This document shows, one piece after another, positions 28,427 through 41,000 of a DNA stretch of 64,000 nt. Every line of letters starts with the position of its first letter. The first letter of the stretch is position 1. Both the position numbers and the translations under genes were made by a program. The notes under the pieces were generated by a model. It saw only the letters and a program-made list of their open reading frames with translations, was not told the origin of the DNA and ran no database searches. The stretch is from Panulirus ornatus (lineage: Eukaryota > Arthropoda > Malacostraca > Decapoda > Palinuridae), in NCBI RefSeq assembly GCF_036320965.1, contig NC_092271.1:586858-650857 (forward strand), given 5' to 3'.

Positions 28427-30378
28427 TAAGTGAGCTTGGGAAGGAGAATTGTGTGAGGAAGTACCGGGAGAGACGGAGTGCAGAATGGAAAAAGATGAGA
28501 GCAAAGGACGTAAGGAGAATGTGGGAGGAATTGGATGTATTTTGGGAAGCAGTGATGGCTTGCGCATGGGAGGTGGGCAGATGAGAAGGGGTAATGAGTG
28601 GTGGGATGAAGAAGTAAAAATATTTGTGAAAGAGAAGAGAGAGACATTTGGACGAGTTTTGCATGGAAATAGTACAAATGACTTGGAGATGTATAAAAGA
28701 GAGTGGCAGGAGATCAATGGAAAGGTGCAAGAGGTTAAAAAGGTGGCAAATGAGAGATGAGTGACAGAGTATCATTAAATTTCAGGGAGAATAAAAATAT
28801 GTTTTGCAAGGAGGTTAATAAAGTGCGTAAGTAATGAGAGTAAATGGGAACATCGGTGAAGGGATCTAATGGGGATGTGACAACAGGTAGTGGTGATGTG
28901 AGAAGGAGAATGAGTTAGCAATTTGAGGGTTTTTTGAATGTGTTTGATGATAGAGTGACAGATATAGAGCGTTTTGGTCGAGGTGGTGTGCGAACTGAGA
29001 GGGTGAGGGAGAAAGAGTTGGTAAACAGAGAAGAGGTACTAAAGGTTTTGCGGGAGATGATAGGTGGCAAGGCGGTGACTATGTTATTGACTGGTTGGTA
29101 AGGATATTTAATGCATGTATGACTCATGGTGAGGTGCCTGAGGGTTGGCGGAATGTATGCATAGTGCCATTGTACAAAGGCAAAGGGGATAAAAGTGAGT
29201 GCTCAAATTACAGAGGTATAAGTTTGTTGAGTATTCCTGGGAAAATATATGGGAGGGTATTGTCTGAGAGGGTGAAGGCATGTACAGAGTATCAGATTGG
29301 GGAAGAGAAGTGTGGTTTCAGAAGTGGTAGAGGATATGTGGATCAGGTGTTTGCTTTGAAAATGCATGTGAGAAATACTAAAAGGAGCAAATGGCTTTGT
29401 ATGTACCGTTTATGAATCTGGAAAAGGCATATGATAGAGTTGATAGAGATTCTCTGTGGAAGGTATTAAGAATATATGGTGTAGGGGATAAGTTGTTTGG
29501 ACAGTGAAAAGTTTTTATCGAGGATGTAAGGCATGTGTATGAGTAGGAAGAGAGGAAAGTAGTTGGTTTTCAGTGAATGGAGAAAAATTGGTGGAAGTGA
29601 AATGTTTTAGATATCTGGGAGTGGATTTGGCACCGGATGGACCCATGAAAGCGGAAATGAGTCACAGGAAGGGGGAGGGGCCGAAAGTTCTGGGGGCATA
29701 GAAAAATGTGTGGAAGGAGAGAACATTATCTCGGAAAGCAAAAATGGGTATGTTTGAAGGAGTAGTGGTTCCAACAATGTTATATGGCTGCGAGGCGTGG
29801 GCTATAGACAGAGTTGTGCGAAGGAGGGTGGATGTGTTAGAAATGATATGTTTAAGGGCAATATGTGATGTGAGGTGGTTTGATCAAGTGTGTAATGAAA
29901 TGGGTAAAAGAGATGTCTGGTAATAAAAAGAGTGTGGTTGAGAGAGCAGAAGAGAGTGTTTTGAAAAGGCTTGGTTACAAAGAGTGAGGAAAGATTGGCA
30001 AAAAGGTGATATGTGTCAGAGGTGGAGTGAACGAGGAAAAGTGTGAGACCAAATTGGAGGTTGAACGATTGAGTGAAGAAGATTTTGAGCGATCGGGGCC
30101 TGAATATGCAGGAGAGTGAAAAGCGTGCAAGGAATAGAGTGAATTGGAACGATGTGATATAGCAGGGTCGACGTGCTGTCGATGGATTGAACCAAGGCAT
30201 GTACAGCGTCTGGGGTAAACCATGGATACTTTTGTGGCGCCTGGATGTGGAAAGAGAGCTGTGGTTTTGGTGCATTATACAGGACAGCTAGAGACTGAGT
30301 CTGAACGAATGTCGCCTTTGATGTCTTTTTCTAGCGCTACCTCACGCGTATGTTGGGGAAGAGGGTTGTCATTTGATG
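28427..30378 (+). mobile_element. RTE-like LINE copy H
   Basis: Starts at the same tandem junction as G and continues through the RT to a long-type 3' UTR truncated at about 30378, where PLE2 begins. A deletion near 29577 joins SVNG to GEKLVEVK, removing the RQGC and FADD boxes. Many substitutions and stops; clearly dead. Confidence 0.85.
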
Positions 30379-30399
30379 TTTATTTTTGATTCAAAAAAG

Positions 30400-31336
30400 T
30401 CCATACCCTCTAATGGAATTTGGTTTAGGTAGCAAAATGATGTTCTTTGTGTTCGGCCAACAAATGAAAATCTATAAATATTTCTCCCCTTTCTTAACAA
30501 TCTAGGACCTCCCATCAAATTTACCGTAGAAAATGAAAATAATGGTACGTTACCACTTTTAGATTGCAAGATCCATAGGCAAGGAAACAAGTTTAAGTTT
30601 AGCATATACAGAAAACCCACCAACGTATGCTCATATATCCATTACTACTCATTTTAATATGACAGACTTAAGTTATCATCATTTCAATCTATGTTCCTTA
30701 GGGCATTACGTATTTGCAGTCCAGAGTTTATTGATGTTGAGTTTGAAAAGATATATTCTATTGGATCTAAGTTAAAGTACCTTAGATCTTTCATTGATAA
30801 ATCCCTTAAGTTAGCAAAGAAATAATTCAACAGGTTTGAGCCTAAACCTCCCACTGATAGCAAGAATGTTTTAGTTCTCCCTTTTGATAAGAACTTTACT
30901 TTACTTCCCATGTTGCCTAAATCCTTTAATGTAAATGTTGCCTTCAGCAACAATAATACTATAAAAGAATATTTTAATCAGGGATTCACCAGAAAATTCT
31001 CCTGGATGCATCTATAAAGTGCAATGTAGAAATTGTGATAAATCTTATTTTGGGCAGACGAGTAAGAATTTTTCTATTAAACTTAAGCAACATAGATATA
31101 GTATAAGAACGGGAAAAGAATCAAATGCCTTGTTGAATCACGTTAAAAACTATGATCATTGTATTGACTGGAGTAATGCCATCTCATTTATCAAGTCTAA
31201 CTCTATTTCACCGAGAAATATCATTGAATCTTCTATTATCATATACAAAAAGGATTGTAATCTCAATATTAGTGATGGTCTATACAAATTAGATAACGTT
31301 ATTATAGATAAAATTTGTAAAATGATAAGTTTATGA
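30400..31336 (+). pseudogene. PLE2 RT end and GIY-YIG endonuclease
   Basis: The catalytic FRYVDD reads FR-stop-QND (TAG at about 30430), so this copy is inactive. LPFLDC is LPLLDC-like and YRKPTN is kept. The GIY-YIG half is better kept than in PLE1: CIYKVQC, RNCDKSYFGQTSKN, then IKLKQHRYSIRTGKESNAL and NHVKNYDHCIDW. This gives the Arg/His region lost in PLE1. A frameshift near 30965 (extra A in TATAAAAGAA) splits CIYKV from upstream. The stop is at 31334-31336. Confidence 0.85.
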
Positions 31337-31438
31337 ACGCTCGTTGTCTCTCTTGGACAATTGCATGTTTACCAAATGCCGTCCTAGCTTTGTCTCTTCG
31401 ATGTATATCAACTGTCTGTTATACTTCTCTCTTTTATC

Positions 31439-31479
31439 TCCCCTGATGATGTGATTATCGCACGAAAGTGCACTTGGGA
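31439..31479 (+). ncRNA. Hammerhead-ribozyme-like motif in PLE2 3' end
   Basis: Same layout as PLE1. Stem I UCCC (31439-31442)/GGGA (31476-31479), CUGAUGA at 31443-31449, stem II GUG (31451-31453)/CAC (31461-31463), GAA 31464-31466, palindromic stem III AGUGCACU 31467-31474, predicted cleavage after U31475. The only changes from PLE1 fall in the stem II loop (TTA to TCG), so core and stems are untouched although the ORF is broken. Confidence 0.7.
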
Positions 31480-31562
31480 ACTTATCGTGTTTCATTTTTT
31501 CCCGTGGAGTGATAGGAATATCTTGATAATGCGCAAAATTGTGATCCTTTCCAAGAAGATAG

Positions 31563-32697
31563 GTGTGAGAAAGTACTAGGAGAGACTGAGTACAGAATGG
31601 AAAAAGGTGAGAACAAAGGACGTAAGGGGAGTAGGGGAGGAATGGGAAGTATTTAGGGAAGCAGTGATGACTTGTGCAAAAGATGCTTGTGGCATGAAAA
31701 GCGTGGGAGGTGGGCAGATTAGAAAGGGTAGTGAGTGGTGGGATGAAGAATTAAGATTATTAGTGAAAGAGATGAGAGTGGCATTTGGACGATTTTTGCA
31801 GGGAAATAATGCAATGGACTGGGAGATACATGAAAGAAAGAGGGTGGAGGTCAAGAGAAAGGTGCAAGAGGTGAGAAAGAGGGCAAATGAGAATTGGGGT
31901 GAGAGAGTATCATTAAATTTCAGGGAGAATAAAAAAGATGTTTTGGTAGGAGGCAAATAAAGTGCGTAAGACAAGGGAACAAATTGGGACATCAGTGAAG
32001 GGGGCTAATGGGGAGGTGATAACAAGTAGAGGTGATGTGAGAAGGAGATGGAGTGAGTATTTTGAATGTTTGTTGAGTATGTTTGATGAAAGAGTGGCAG
32101 ATATAGGGTGTTTTGGTCGAGGTGGTGTGCAAAGTGAGAGGGTTAGAAAGAATGATTTGATAAACAGAGAAGAGGTAGTGAAAGCTTTGCGGAAGATGAA
32201 AGCCAGCAAGGCAGCGGGTTTGGAAGGTACTGCAGTAGAATATATAAAAAAAAAGGCGTGACTCTATTGTTGACTTGTTGGTAAGGTTATTTAATGTATG
32301 TATGACTCATGGTGAGGTGCCTGAGGACTGACGGAATGCTTGCATAGTGCCATTGTACAAAGGCAAGGGGGATAAGAATGAGTGCTCAAATTACAGAGGT
32401 ATAAGTTTGTTGAGTATTTCTTTGAAATTATATGGGAGAGCATTGATTGAGAGGGTGAAGGCATGTACAGAGCATCAGATTGGGGAAGAGCAGTGTGGTT
32501 TCACAAGTGGTATAGGATGTATAGATCAGGTTTTTGCTTTGAGAAATGTATGTGAGAAATACTTAGAAAAGCAAATGGATCGGGAGAAGGCATGTGATAG
32601 AGTTGATAGAGATGCTCTGTGGAAGGTATAAAGAATATATGGTGTGGGAGGTAAGTTGTTAGAAGCAGTGAAAAGTTTTCATCGAGGATGTAAGGTA
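31563..32697 (+). mobile_element. RTE-like LINE copy I
   Basis: Plus-strand fragment from the KYQERLSTEW block through the RT to SFHRGCK, then cut by T-rich sequence and the tail of LINE J on the other strand. Open pieces are 31607-31960, 31962-32261 and 32347-32631. A deletion removes most of LYVAFMDL (QMDREKACDRVD), eliminating the motif A aspartate. No FADD box, no 3' end. Confidence 0.88.
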
Positions 32698-32714
32698 TTT
32701 ATATTTATCTATTT

Positions 32715-34690
32715 ATTTATGTTTTTTATACTTTGTCGCTGTCTTTCGCGTTAGCTAGGCAGAGCAAGGAAACAGACTAAAGAAATGGCCCAACCACCCA
32801 CATACACATGTATATACATACACGTCCACTCACGCACATATACATACCTATACATCTCTACGTAGACATACATATACACACACAGACATATACATATATA
32901 CACATGTACATAATTCATACTGTCTGCCCTGATCCTTTCTCGTCGCCACACTGCCACATATGAAATGACAACCCCCTCCCCCCACATGTGCGCCAGGTAG
33001 AGCTAGGAAACGACAACAAAGGCCACCTTCATTCACACTCAGTCTCTAGCTGTCATAGTAATACACCGAAGCCACAGCTCCCCCTCCATATCCATGGTTT
33101 ACCCCAGACGCTTCACAATCCCTGATTCAGTCCAATGACAGCACATTGACCCCAGTAGACCATATTGTTCCAACTCACTCTATTCCTTGCACGCCTTTCA
33201 CACTCCTGTATGTTCAGGCCCGATCGTTCAAATTCTTTTTCACTCCATCCTTCCACCTCCACTTTGGTCTTCCACTTCTCCTTGTTCTCTCCACATCTGA
33301 CACATATATCCTCTTTGTCAATCTTTTTCTCACTCCTTCTCATGTGACCAAACCATTTCAATACACCCTCTTTTGCTCTCTCAACAACACTCTTATTACC
33401 ACACATCTCTCTTACCCTTTCATTACTTACTCGATCAAACCACCTCACAACTCATATTATCCTCAAACATTTCATTTCCAACACATTCACCCTCCTCCGT
33501 ACAACCCCAAGTATAGCCCATACCTCGCAACCATGTAACATTGTTGGAACCAGTATTTCTCAAACTTACCCATTTTTGCTCTCTGAGATAACGCTCTTGC
33601 CTTCCACACATTATTCAACGCTCACAAAACCTTCTTCCCCTCCCACACCCTGTGACTCACTTCCACTTCCATGGTTCCATCCGCTGCTAAATCCACTCCC
33701 AGGTATCTAAAACACCTCACTTTCTCCAGTTTTTCTCCATTCAATCATACCTCCCACTTAGGTTATCCCTCAGCCCTACTGAACCTAATAACCTTGCTCT
33801 TATTCACATTTACTCTCAATTTCCTTTTTTCAAGTACTCTGTCAACTGTCAGCATCTTCCGTAGTTTCTCACCCGAATCAGCCCCAGTGCTTTATGATCA
33901 GGAAACAAGAACTGAGTCACTCCTCAACCCCTCTCATCAACAAGAGACAGCATACCTGCCCCTCTCTCCAAAACTCTTGTATTCACCTCTCTAGCTACCT
34001 TATCAATAAACAAATTAACCAACCATGGAAACCAACATTCACTCGGAAACAATCACTCTCCTCTCTTTCTCCTCGTAGACATGCCTTACATTCTTGGTAA
34101 AAGCTTTTCACTGCCTGTAACAACTTAACTCCCACACCATATACTACTAACACCTTCCATAAAGCATCTCTCTCAACCCTATCTTATGCCTTCTCCAGAT
34201 CCATAAATGCTACATACAGATCCATCTGTTTTTCTAAGTATTTCTCGCATACATTCTTGAAAGCAAATACCTGAGTCACACATCCTCTGCCACTTCTGAA
34301 AGCACACTGCTCTTCCCCAGTTTAATTCTCTGTACATCCCTTTACTCCCTCAATCAACACCCTCCCATATAATTTCACAGGAATACTCAACAAACTTATG
34401 CCTTTGTAATTTGAACACCCCCTCCCCCCTTGTTCCCTTTACCCTTGTACAATGGCGTTATGCATGCATTCCGCAAATCCTCAGGCACTTTACCATGATC
34501 CGTACAAACAGGAAATATCCTTACCAACCAATCAACAACACTGTCACTCCCTTTTTTAGTAAATTTCACAACAATACCATCCAAACCAGCCGTGTTCCTG
34601 GCTTTCATCTTCCGCAAGGATTTCACTACCTCTTCTCTGTTTACCAAACCATTCTCCCTGACCTTCTCACTACATATATTCATAAATATG
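32715..34690 (-). mobile_element. RTE-like LINE copy J (older)
   Basis: Minus-strand copy with a long-type 3' UTR (32715-33125), C-terminal region (33113-33448 partly open) and RT back to the GLDGIVVKF block near 34590. It is more diverged than its neighbours, with many indels and degraded FADD region near 33890. 5' truncated at about 34690. Confidence 0.88.
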
Positions 34691-34734
34691 TTGATAAATG
34701 AATTGATGGATTGATAGATTGATTTTTTTTTTTA

Positions 34735-36309
34735 TATTGCTTTGTCGCTGTCTCCCGCGTTAGCGAGGTAGCGCAAGGAAACAGACGAAAGAATGGCCCA
34801 ACCTACCCACACATGCAAATATACATACCTATACATCTCAACGTATACATATACATACACACTCACACAGACATATACACATAAACACATGTATATAATT
34901 TATACTGTCTGCCTTTATTCATTCCCATCGCCACCCCGCCACACATGTAATAACAGCGCCCTCCCCCCTCATGTGCGCGAGGTAGCGCTAGAAAAAGACA
35001 ACAAAGGCCCCATTCGTTGACACTCAGTCTTTAGCTGTCATGTAATAATGCACCGAAACCAAAGCTCCCTTTCCACATCCAGGCTCCATACAACTTTCCA
35101 TGGTTTACCCCATACGCTTCACATGCCCTGGTTCAATCCATTGACAGCACGTCGACCCCGGTATACCACATCGTTCCAATTCACTCTATTCCTTGTACGC
35201 CTTTCACCCTCCTGCATGTTCAGGCCCCGATCACACAAAATCTTTTTCACTCCATCTTTCCACCTCCAATTAGGTCTCCCACTTCTCCTCGTTCCCTCCA
35301 CCTCAGACACGTATATCCTGTTGGTCAATCTTTCCTCACTCATTCTCTCCATGTGACCAAACCATTTCAAAACACCCTCTTCTGCTCTCTCAACCACACT
35401 CTTTTTATTACCACACATATCTCTTACCCTATTATTACTTACTCGATCAAACAACCTCACACCACATATTGTCCTCAAACATCTCATTTCCAGCACATCC
35501 ACTCTCCTGCGCACAACTCAATCCATAGCCCACGCCTCGCAACCATACAACATTGTTGGATCCACTATTCCTTCAAACATACCCATTTTTGCTTTCCGAG
35601 ATAATGTTCTCGACTTCCACACATTCTTCAAGGCTCCCAGAATTTTCGCCCCCTCCCCCACCCTATGATTCACTTCCGCTTCCATGGTTCCATCCGCTGC
35701 CAGATCCACTCCCAGATATCTAAAACACTTCACTTCCTCCAGTTTTTCTCCATTCAAACTCACCTCCCAATTGACTTGACCCTCAACCCTACTGTACCTA
35801 ATTACCTTGCTCTTATTCACATTTACTCTCAACTTTCTTCTTTCACACACTTTACCAAACTCAGTCACCAGCTTCTGCAGTTTCTCACATGAATCAGCCA
35901 CCAGCGCTGTATCATCAGCGAACAACAACTGACTCACTTCCCAAGCTCTCTCATCCACAACAGACTTCATACTTAACCCTCTTTCCAAAACTCTTGCATT
36001 CACCTCCCTAACAACCCCATCCATAAACAAATTAAACAACCATGGAGACATCACACACCCCTGCCGCAAACCTACATTCAATGAGAACCAATCACTTCCT
36101 CTCTTCCTACACGTACACGTGCCTTACATCCTCGATAAAAACTTTTCACTGCTTCTAACAACTTGCCTCCCACACCATATATTCTTAAAACCTTCCACAG
36201 AGAATCTCTATCAACTCTATCATATGCCTTCTCCAGATCCATAAATGCTACATACAAATCTATTTGCTTTTCTAAGTATTTCTCACATACATTCTTCAAA
36301 GCAAACACT
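34735..36309 (-). mobile_element. RTE-like LINE copy L
   Basis: Minus-strand, 5'-truncated copy with a long-type 3' UTR (34735-35118) and the 3' half of the RT. It ends at 36309 in the [11 protein letters not shown] block against unique DNA. A standard 5'-truncated LINE insertion. Confidence 0.92.
35119..36309 (-). pseudogene. LINE RT C-terminal half (copy L)
   Basis: One frame is open from the DLEKAYD block to the end of the C-terminal region except for a stop at about 35515-35517 (TGG/GTG region after WAMD) and a one-base deletion near 36100 in EESDW. It keeps [32 protein letters not shown] and [10 protein letters not shown]. It extends to the longer C-terminus RGRRAVNGLNQGM. Recent-looking but 5' truncated. 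Confidence 0.88.
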
Positions 36310-36884
36310 GTACTCATTTATATAACAAGTCATTATTTATCTTTTATTATGATAGGTGGACATCTTTAATCCCAGTGTATTACCGAGTACCTGGATGAAG
36401 GGCACTAACCTTCTTATGCTGGGTCAGGTAATCACGCTTTACTTCACTCAGGACAGCCAGGAGGGACAAGCGCTCAGACAGCTGCTTAAAGGTGTGTGTC
36501 TCCTGTTCCTGGAGGATTATCCTTTAGGTGATATACACCTTTCCCTAATTGTCAACTGCTCACTCTACTTTAAAGAAAAAAAACTTTTATGTCTTTAACG
36601 TGTTTTAAGGTGACCTCTCCCAGTAATGAACTCTGATTTTCGACATCTGACAAATTTTATAAACCAACGTTGAGGGTAACTTGAATTTCTCGTCGTCACA
36701 GGTTAGGTCACGTGTGTGTTGTACCAACCCAGCCTGGAGTGAGGCGCTTAGGACGAGGTGGACTATGTAAATGTATTTAATCAATATGTTGATTTCCTGT
36801 CAGTGCGATCTGTATATGTGCATCATCTGAGAATGGAACGTTTGCTGGTATAAACTGTGGAGTACGATATAGTTCCAAGAATGA
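36310..36884. other. Unique sequence with a possible host exon
   Basis: Non-repetitive DNA beyond the LINE L insertion. It contains the candidate exon described separately and otherwise shows nothing recognised. Confidence 0.5.
36356..36491 (+). CDS. Possible internal exon (unrecognised)
   Basis: A pyrimidine-rich stretch ending TTATGATAG precedes an open frame reading VDIFNPSVLPSTWMKG, then TNLLMLGQVITLYFTQDSQ. Possible donor sites are CAG/GTAATC at 36428 and AAG/GTGTGT at 36492. The frame actually stays open to 36598. No domain is recognised and nothing nearby joins to it. This is a weak candidate; chance is a real alternative. Confidence 0.2.
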
Positions 36885-37225
36885 CTTGGTGGTTCCCAAG
36901 AGGAACCTAGGTGGGGTTCTGGATCTCAGGTGATCCTAAGGTGGTGTTCTGGATCTCGCGTAGTCCCCTGTCAGACCTCAAGTGGTCCCTAAGTAGGGTT
37001 TTGGTCCGTGAGTAAGCCCCAAGAGGGCCGATGGACTCGGATGGTTCCATTGTAGGTCTTTGGGCCTCAACTGGTTCCCATGTGAGATTTTTGATTATGG
37101 GTTGTCTCCTGCTGGGGCTCTGGGCCTTGTATGGTTCCCTGGAGGGGATCTTAATCCCAGGTGGTTCTCTGATAGGCCTCTGAGCCTCGGAGGTTTCTCC
37201 TGGTGGGACTCTGGAATTCGGGTGG
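36885..37225. repeat. Degenerate ~30 bp minisatellite
   Basis: About eleven diverged copies of a unit like GGTGGTTCCCTGGTGGGGCT followed by CTGGACCTC, with a period of 29-31 bp. Old array. Confidence 0.8.
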
Positions 37226-37324
37226 TTTAGAAGAATATGTAAGGTTGGTGCTGATCCTTAGTATGGAGGATGGGGGAGGAGAAGGGGAGACTTGCGGTGT
37301 ACTTAGTTGGTTCTCTTGTTATCT

Positions 37325-37505
37325 TTTTTCCGGTAACGTTTGCTTACCAATAACGTCTTAGCTATGTCTCTCCTTGGTATATCAACTGACTGTTCTACGT
37401 CTTCTATCTCATTCTTGTATCACTCCTGACAATGTACTCATTATAGGAAAGTGGACTTGGGAACTTATCGTGTTTCACTTTCCTCGCTCTTATCAGCATA
37501 TGAAT
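37325..37505 (+). mobile_element. Solo 3' end of a PLE (PLE3)
   Basis: Matches the last ~170 bp of PLE1/PLE2 from GTTTACCAAATAG-like sequence through CGTGTTTCA, without coding sequence. The hammerhead core is decayed: CUGAUGA reads CUGACAA (37426-37432), which changes the essential G8, while GGAAAGTGGACTTGGGA remains. It may be a solo pLTR-type unit or an extreme truncation. Confidence 0.8.
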
Positions 37506-37529
37506 ATATGCTCTTATTCAGTCCATAGA

Positions 37530-37935
37530 AATCATATCGACCATAATATGCCACATCGTTCCAATTCACTATTTTCCATGCACCCATTTCATCCTCCTGC
37601 ATGCTCAGGTGCCGAACGCTAAAAATATTTTTCTCTTTATCATTCCACCTACAATTTAGTATCCCACTTCTCCTTGTTCGCTCCACCTCTAACACATCTA
37701 TCTTCTTTGTCAATCTTTCCTACCTCATGCCATTTGTCGAAAACAATTCAAAACACGCTCTTCTACTCTCTCAACCACACTCTTTGTACTACACTTTCAT
37801 TACTTACTTGTCAATCAACATATAGTCCTCAAACATTTAATTTCCAATACATCCACCCACCTCCAAACAACCCTGTCTACAGTCCGTGACTCGCAACCAT
37901 AAAACATCGTTGGAACCACTAATCCTTCAAACATA

Positions 37936-37938
<3 letters not shown>
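37530..37938 (-). mobile_element. Old fragment of LINE C-terminal region (M)
   Basis: Minus-strand translation shows DVLEVERTRRSGILN, CRWNDKEKNIF and VNWNDVAYYGR, diverged from the family [22 protein letters not shown] and VNWNDVVYRGR. No FADD box. It ends in (AT)n at 37939. A more ancient or different subfamily copy. Confidence 0.75.

Positions 37939-38026
<88 letters not shown>
37939..38026. repeat. (AT)n
   Basis: AT repeat between old fragment M and LINE N. Confidence 0.95.
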
Positions 38027-38028
<2 letters not shown>

Positions 38029-41000
38029 AGGGTAAAGGGGAAGAGCGGTTTGGGAATGTCTTGTGAGTAAAGTCAGGGGTTAGTGAGAGGACAAGAGCAA
38101 GGGAAGGAGTAGCAGTACTCCTGAAACAGGAGTTGTGGGAGTATGTGATAGAATGTAAAAAAGTAAATTCTCGATTAATACGGGTAAAACTGAAAGTTAA
38201 TGGAGAGAGATGGGTGATTATTGGTGCATAAGCACCTGGGCATGAGAAGAAAGATCATGAGAGGCAAGTGTTTTGGGAGCAGCTGAATGAGTGTGTTAGT
38301 GGTTTTGATGCACGAGACCGGATTATAGTGATGGCTGATTTGAATGCAAAGGTGAGTAATGTGGAAGTTGAGGGAATAATTGGTATACATGGGGTGTCCA
38401 GTGTTATAAATGGAAATGGTGAAGAGCTTGTAGATTTATGTGCTGAAAAAGGCCTGGTGGTTGGGAATACCTGGTTTAAAAAGCGAGAAATACATATGTT
38501 TACGTTGTAAGTAGGAGAGATGGCCAGAGAGCGTTATTGGATTAGGTGTTAATTGACAGGCGCGCGAAAGAGAGACTTTTGGATGTTAATGTGCTGAGAG
38601 GTGCAACTGGAGGGATGTCTGATCATTATCTTGTGGAGGCTAAGGTGAAGATTTGTATGGGTTTTCAGAAAAGAAGAGTGAATGTTGGGGTGAAGAGGGT
38701 GGTGAGAGTAAGTGAGCTTGGGAAGGAGACTTGTGTGAGGAAGTACCAGGAGAGACTGAGTACAGAATGGAAAAAGGTGAGAACAATGGAAGTAAGGAGA
38801 GTGGGGGAGGAATGGGATGTATTTAGGGAATCAGTGATGGATTGCGCAAAAGATGCTTGTGGCATGAGAAGAGTGGGAGGTGGGTTGATTAGAAAGGGTA
38901 GTGAGTGGTGGGATGAAGAAGTAAGATTATTAGTGAAAGAGAAGAGAGAGGCATTTGGACGATTTTTGCAGGGAAAGAATGCAACTGAGTGGGAGGTGTA
39001 TAAAACAAAGACACAGGAGTTCAAGAGAAAGGTGCAAGAGGTGAAAAAGAGGGCAAATGAGAGTTGGGGTGAGAGAGTATCATTAAATTTTAGGAAGAAT
39101 AAAAAGATGTTCTGGATGGAGGTAAATAAAGTGCGTAAGACAAGGGAGCAAATGGGAACTTCAGTGAAGGGCGCAAATGGGGAGGTGATAGCAAGTGGTG
39201 ATGTGAGAAGGAGATGGAGTGAGTATTTTGAAGGTTTGTTGAATGTGTTTGATGATAGAGTGGCAGATATAGGGTGTTTTGGTCGAGGTGGTGTGCAGAG
39301 TGAGAGGGTTAGGGAAAATGATTTGGTAAACAGAGAAGAGGTAGTACAAGCTTTGCGGAAATTGAAAGCCGGCAAGGCAACAGGTTTGGATGGTATTGCA
39401 GTGGAATTTATTAAAAAAGGGGGTGACTGTATTATTGACTGGTTGGTAAGGTTATTTAATGTTTGTATGACTCATGGTGAGGTGCCTGAGGATTGGCGGA
39501 ATGCGTGCATAGTGCCATTGTACAAAGGCAAAGGGAATAAGAGTGAGTGCTCAAATTACAGAGGTATAAGTTTGTTGAGTATTCCTGGGAAATTATATGG
39601 GAGGATATTGATTGAGAGGGTGAAGGCATGTACAAAGCATCAGATTGGGGAAGAGCAGTGTGGTTTCAGAAGTGGTAGAGGATGTGTGGATCAGGTGCTT
39701 GCTTTGAATAATGTATGTGAGAAATACTTAGAAAAGCAAATGGATTTGTATGTAGCATTTATGGATCTGGAGAAGGCATATGATAGAGTTGATAGAGATG
39801 CTCTGTGGAAGGTATTAAGAATATACGGTATGGGAGGCAAGTTGTTAGAAGCAGTGAAAAGTTTTTATCGAGGATGTAAGGCATGTGTACGTGTAGGAAG
39901 AGAGGAGAGTGATTGGTTCTCAGTGAATGTAGGTTTGCGGCAGGGGTGTGTGATGTCTCCATGGTTGTTTAATTTGTTTATGGATGGGTTTGTTAGGAAA
40001 GGTGAATGCAAGAGTTTTGGAAAGAGGGGCAAGTATAAAGTATGTTGTGGATGAGAGAGCTTGGGAAGTGAGTCAGTTGTTGTTCGCTGATGATACAGCG
40101 CTGGTGGCTGATTCATGTGAGAAATACAGAAGCTGGTGACTGAGTTTGGTAAAGTGTGTGAAAGAAGAAAGTTAAGAGTATATGAGAATAAGAACAAGGT
40201 TATTAGGTACAGTAGGGTTGAGGGTCAAGTCAATTGGGAGGCAGGTTTGAATGGAGAAAAACTGGTGGAATTAAAGTGTTTTAGATATCTGGGAGTGGAT
40301 CTGGCAGCGGATGGAACCATGGAAGCGGAAGTGGATCATAGGGTGGGGGAGGGGGCGAAAATCCTGGGAGCCTTGAAGAATGTGTGGAAGTCGAGAACAT
40401 TATCTCGGAAAGCAAAAATGGGTATGTTTGAAGTAATAGTGGTTCCAACAATGTTGTATGGTTGCGAGACGTGGGCTATGGATAGAGTTGTGCGCAGGAG
40501 GATGGATGTGCTGGAAATGAGATGTTTGAGGACAATGTGTGGTGTAAGGTGGTTTGATCGAGTAAGTAACGTAAGGGTAAGAGAGATGTGTAGAAATAAA
40601 AAGAGCGTGGTTGAGAGAGCTGAAGAGTGTGTTTTGAAATGGTTTAGGCACATGGAGAGAATGAGTGAGGAAATATTGACCAAGAGGATATATGTGTCGG
40701 AGGTGGAGGGAACGAGGAGAAGTGGGAGACCAAATTGGAGGTGGAAAGATGGAGTGAAAAAGATTTTGTGTGATCGGGGCCTGAACATGCAGGAGGGTGA
40801 AAGGAAGGCAAGGAATAGAGTAAATTGGATCGATGTGGTATACCGGGGTTGACGTGCTGTCAGTGGATTGAATCAGGGCATGTGAAGCGTCTGGGGTAAA
40901 CCATGGAAAGCTGTGTAGGTATGTATATTTGCGTGTGTGGACGTATGTATATACATGTGAATAGGGTTGGGTTGGGCCATTTCTTTCGTCTGTTTCCTTG

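Larger units (their letters stand above)
30395..31554 (+). mobile_element. Penelope-like element PLE2
   Basis: Second copy of the PLE1 family, 5' truncated just before the catalytic box. It retains the RT end, GIY-YIG domain and 3' region with hammerhead motif. It sits between the 3' UTR of LINE H and the 5' edge of LINE I. Termini match PLE1 (GTGATCCTTTCCA). Confidence 0.9.

Noticed and set aside
34745..34790. tRNA-like A-box (TAGCGAGGTAG) in LINE and SNE tails
   Set aside because: No B-box at a suitable distance and no cloverleaf. The match is explained by the conserved 3' hairpin read in reverse.
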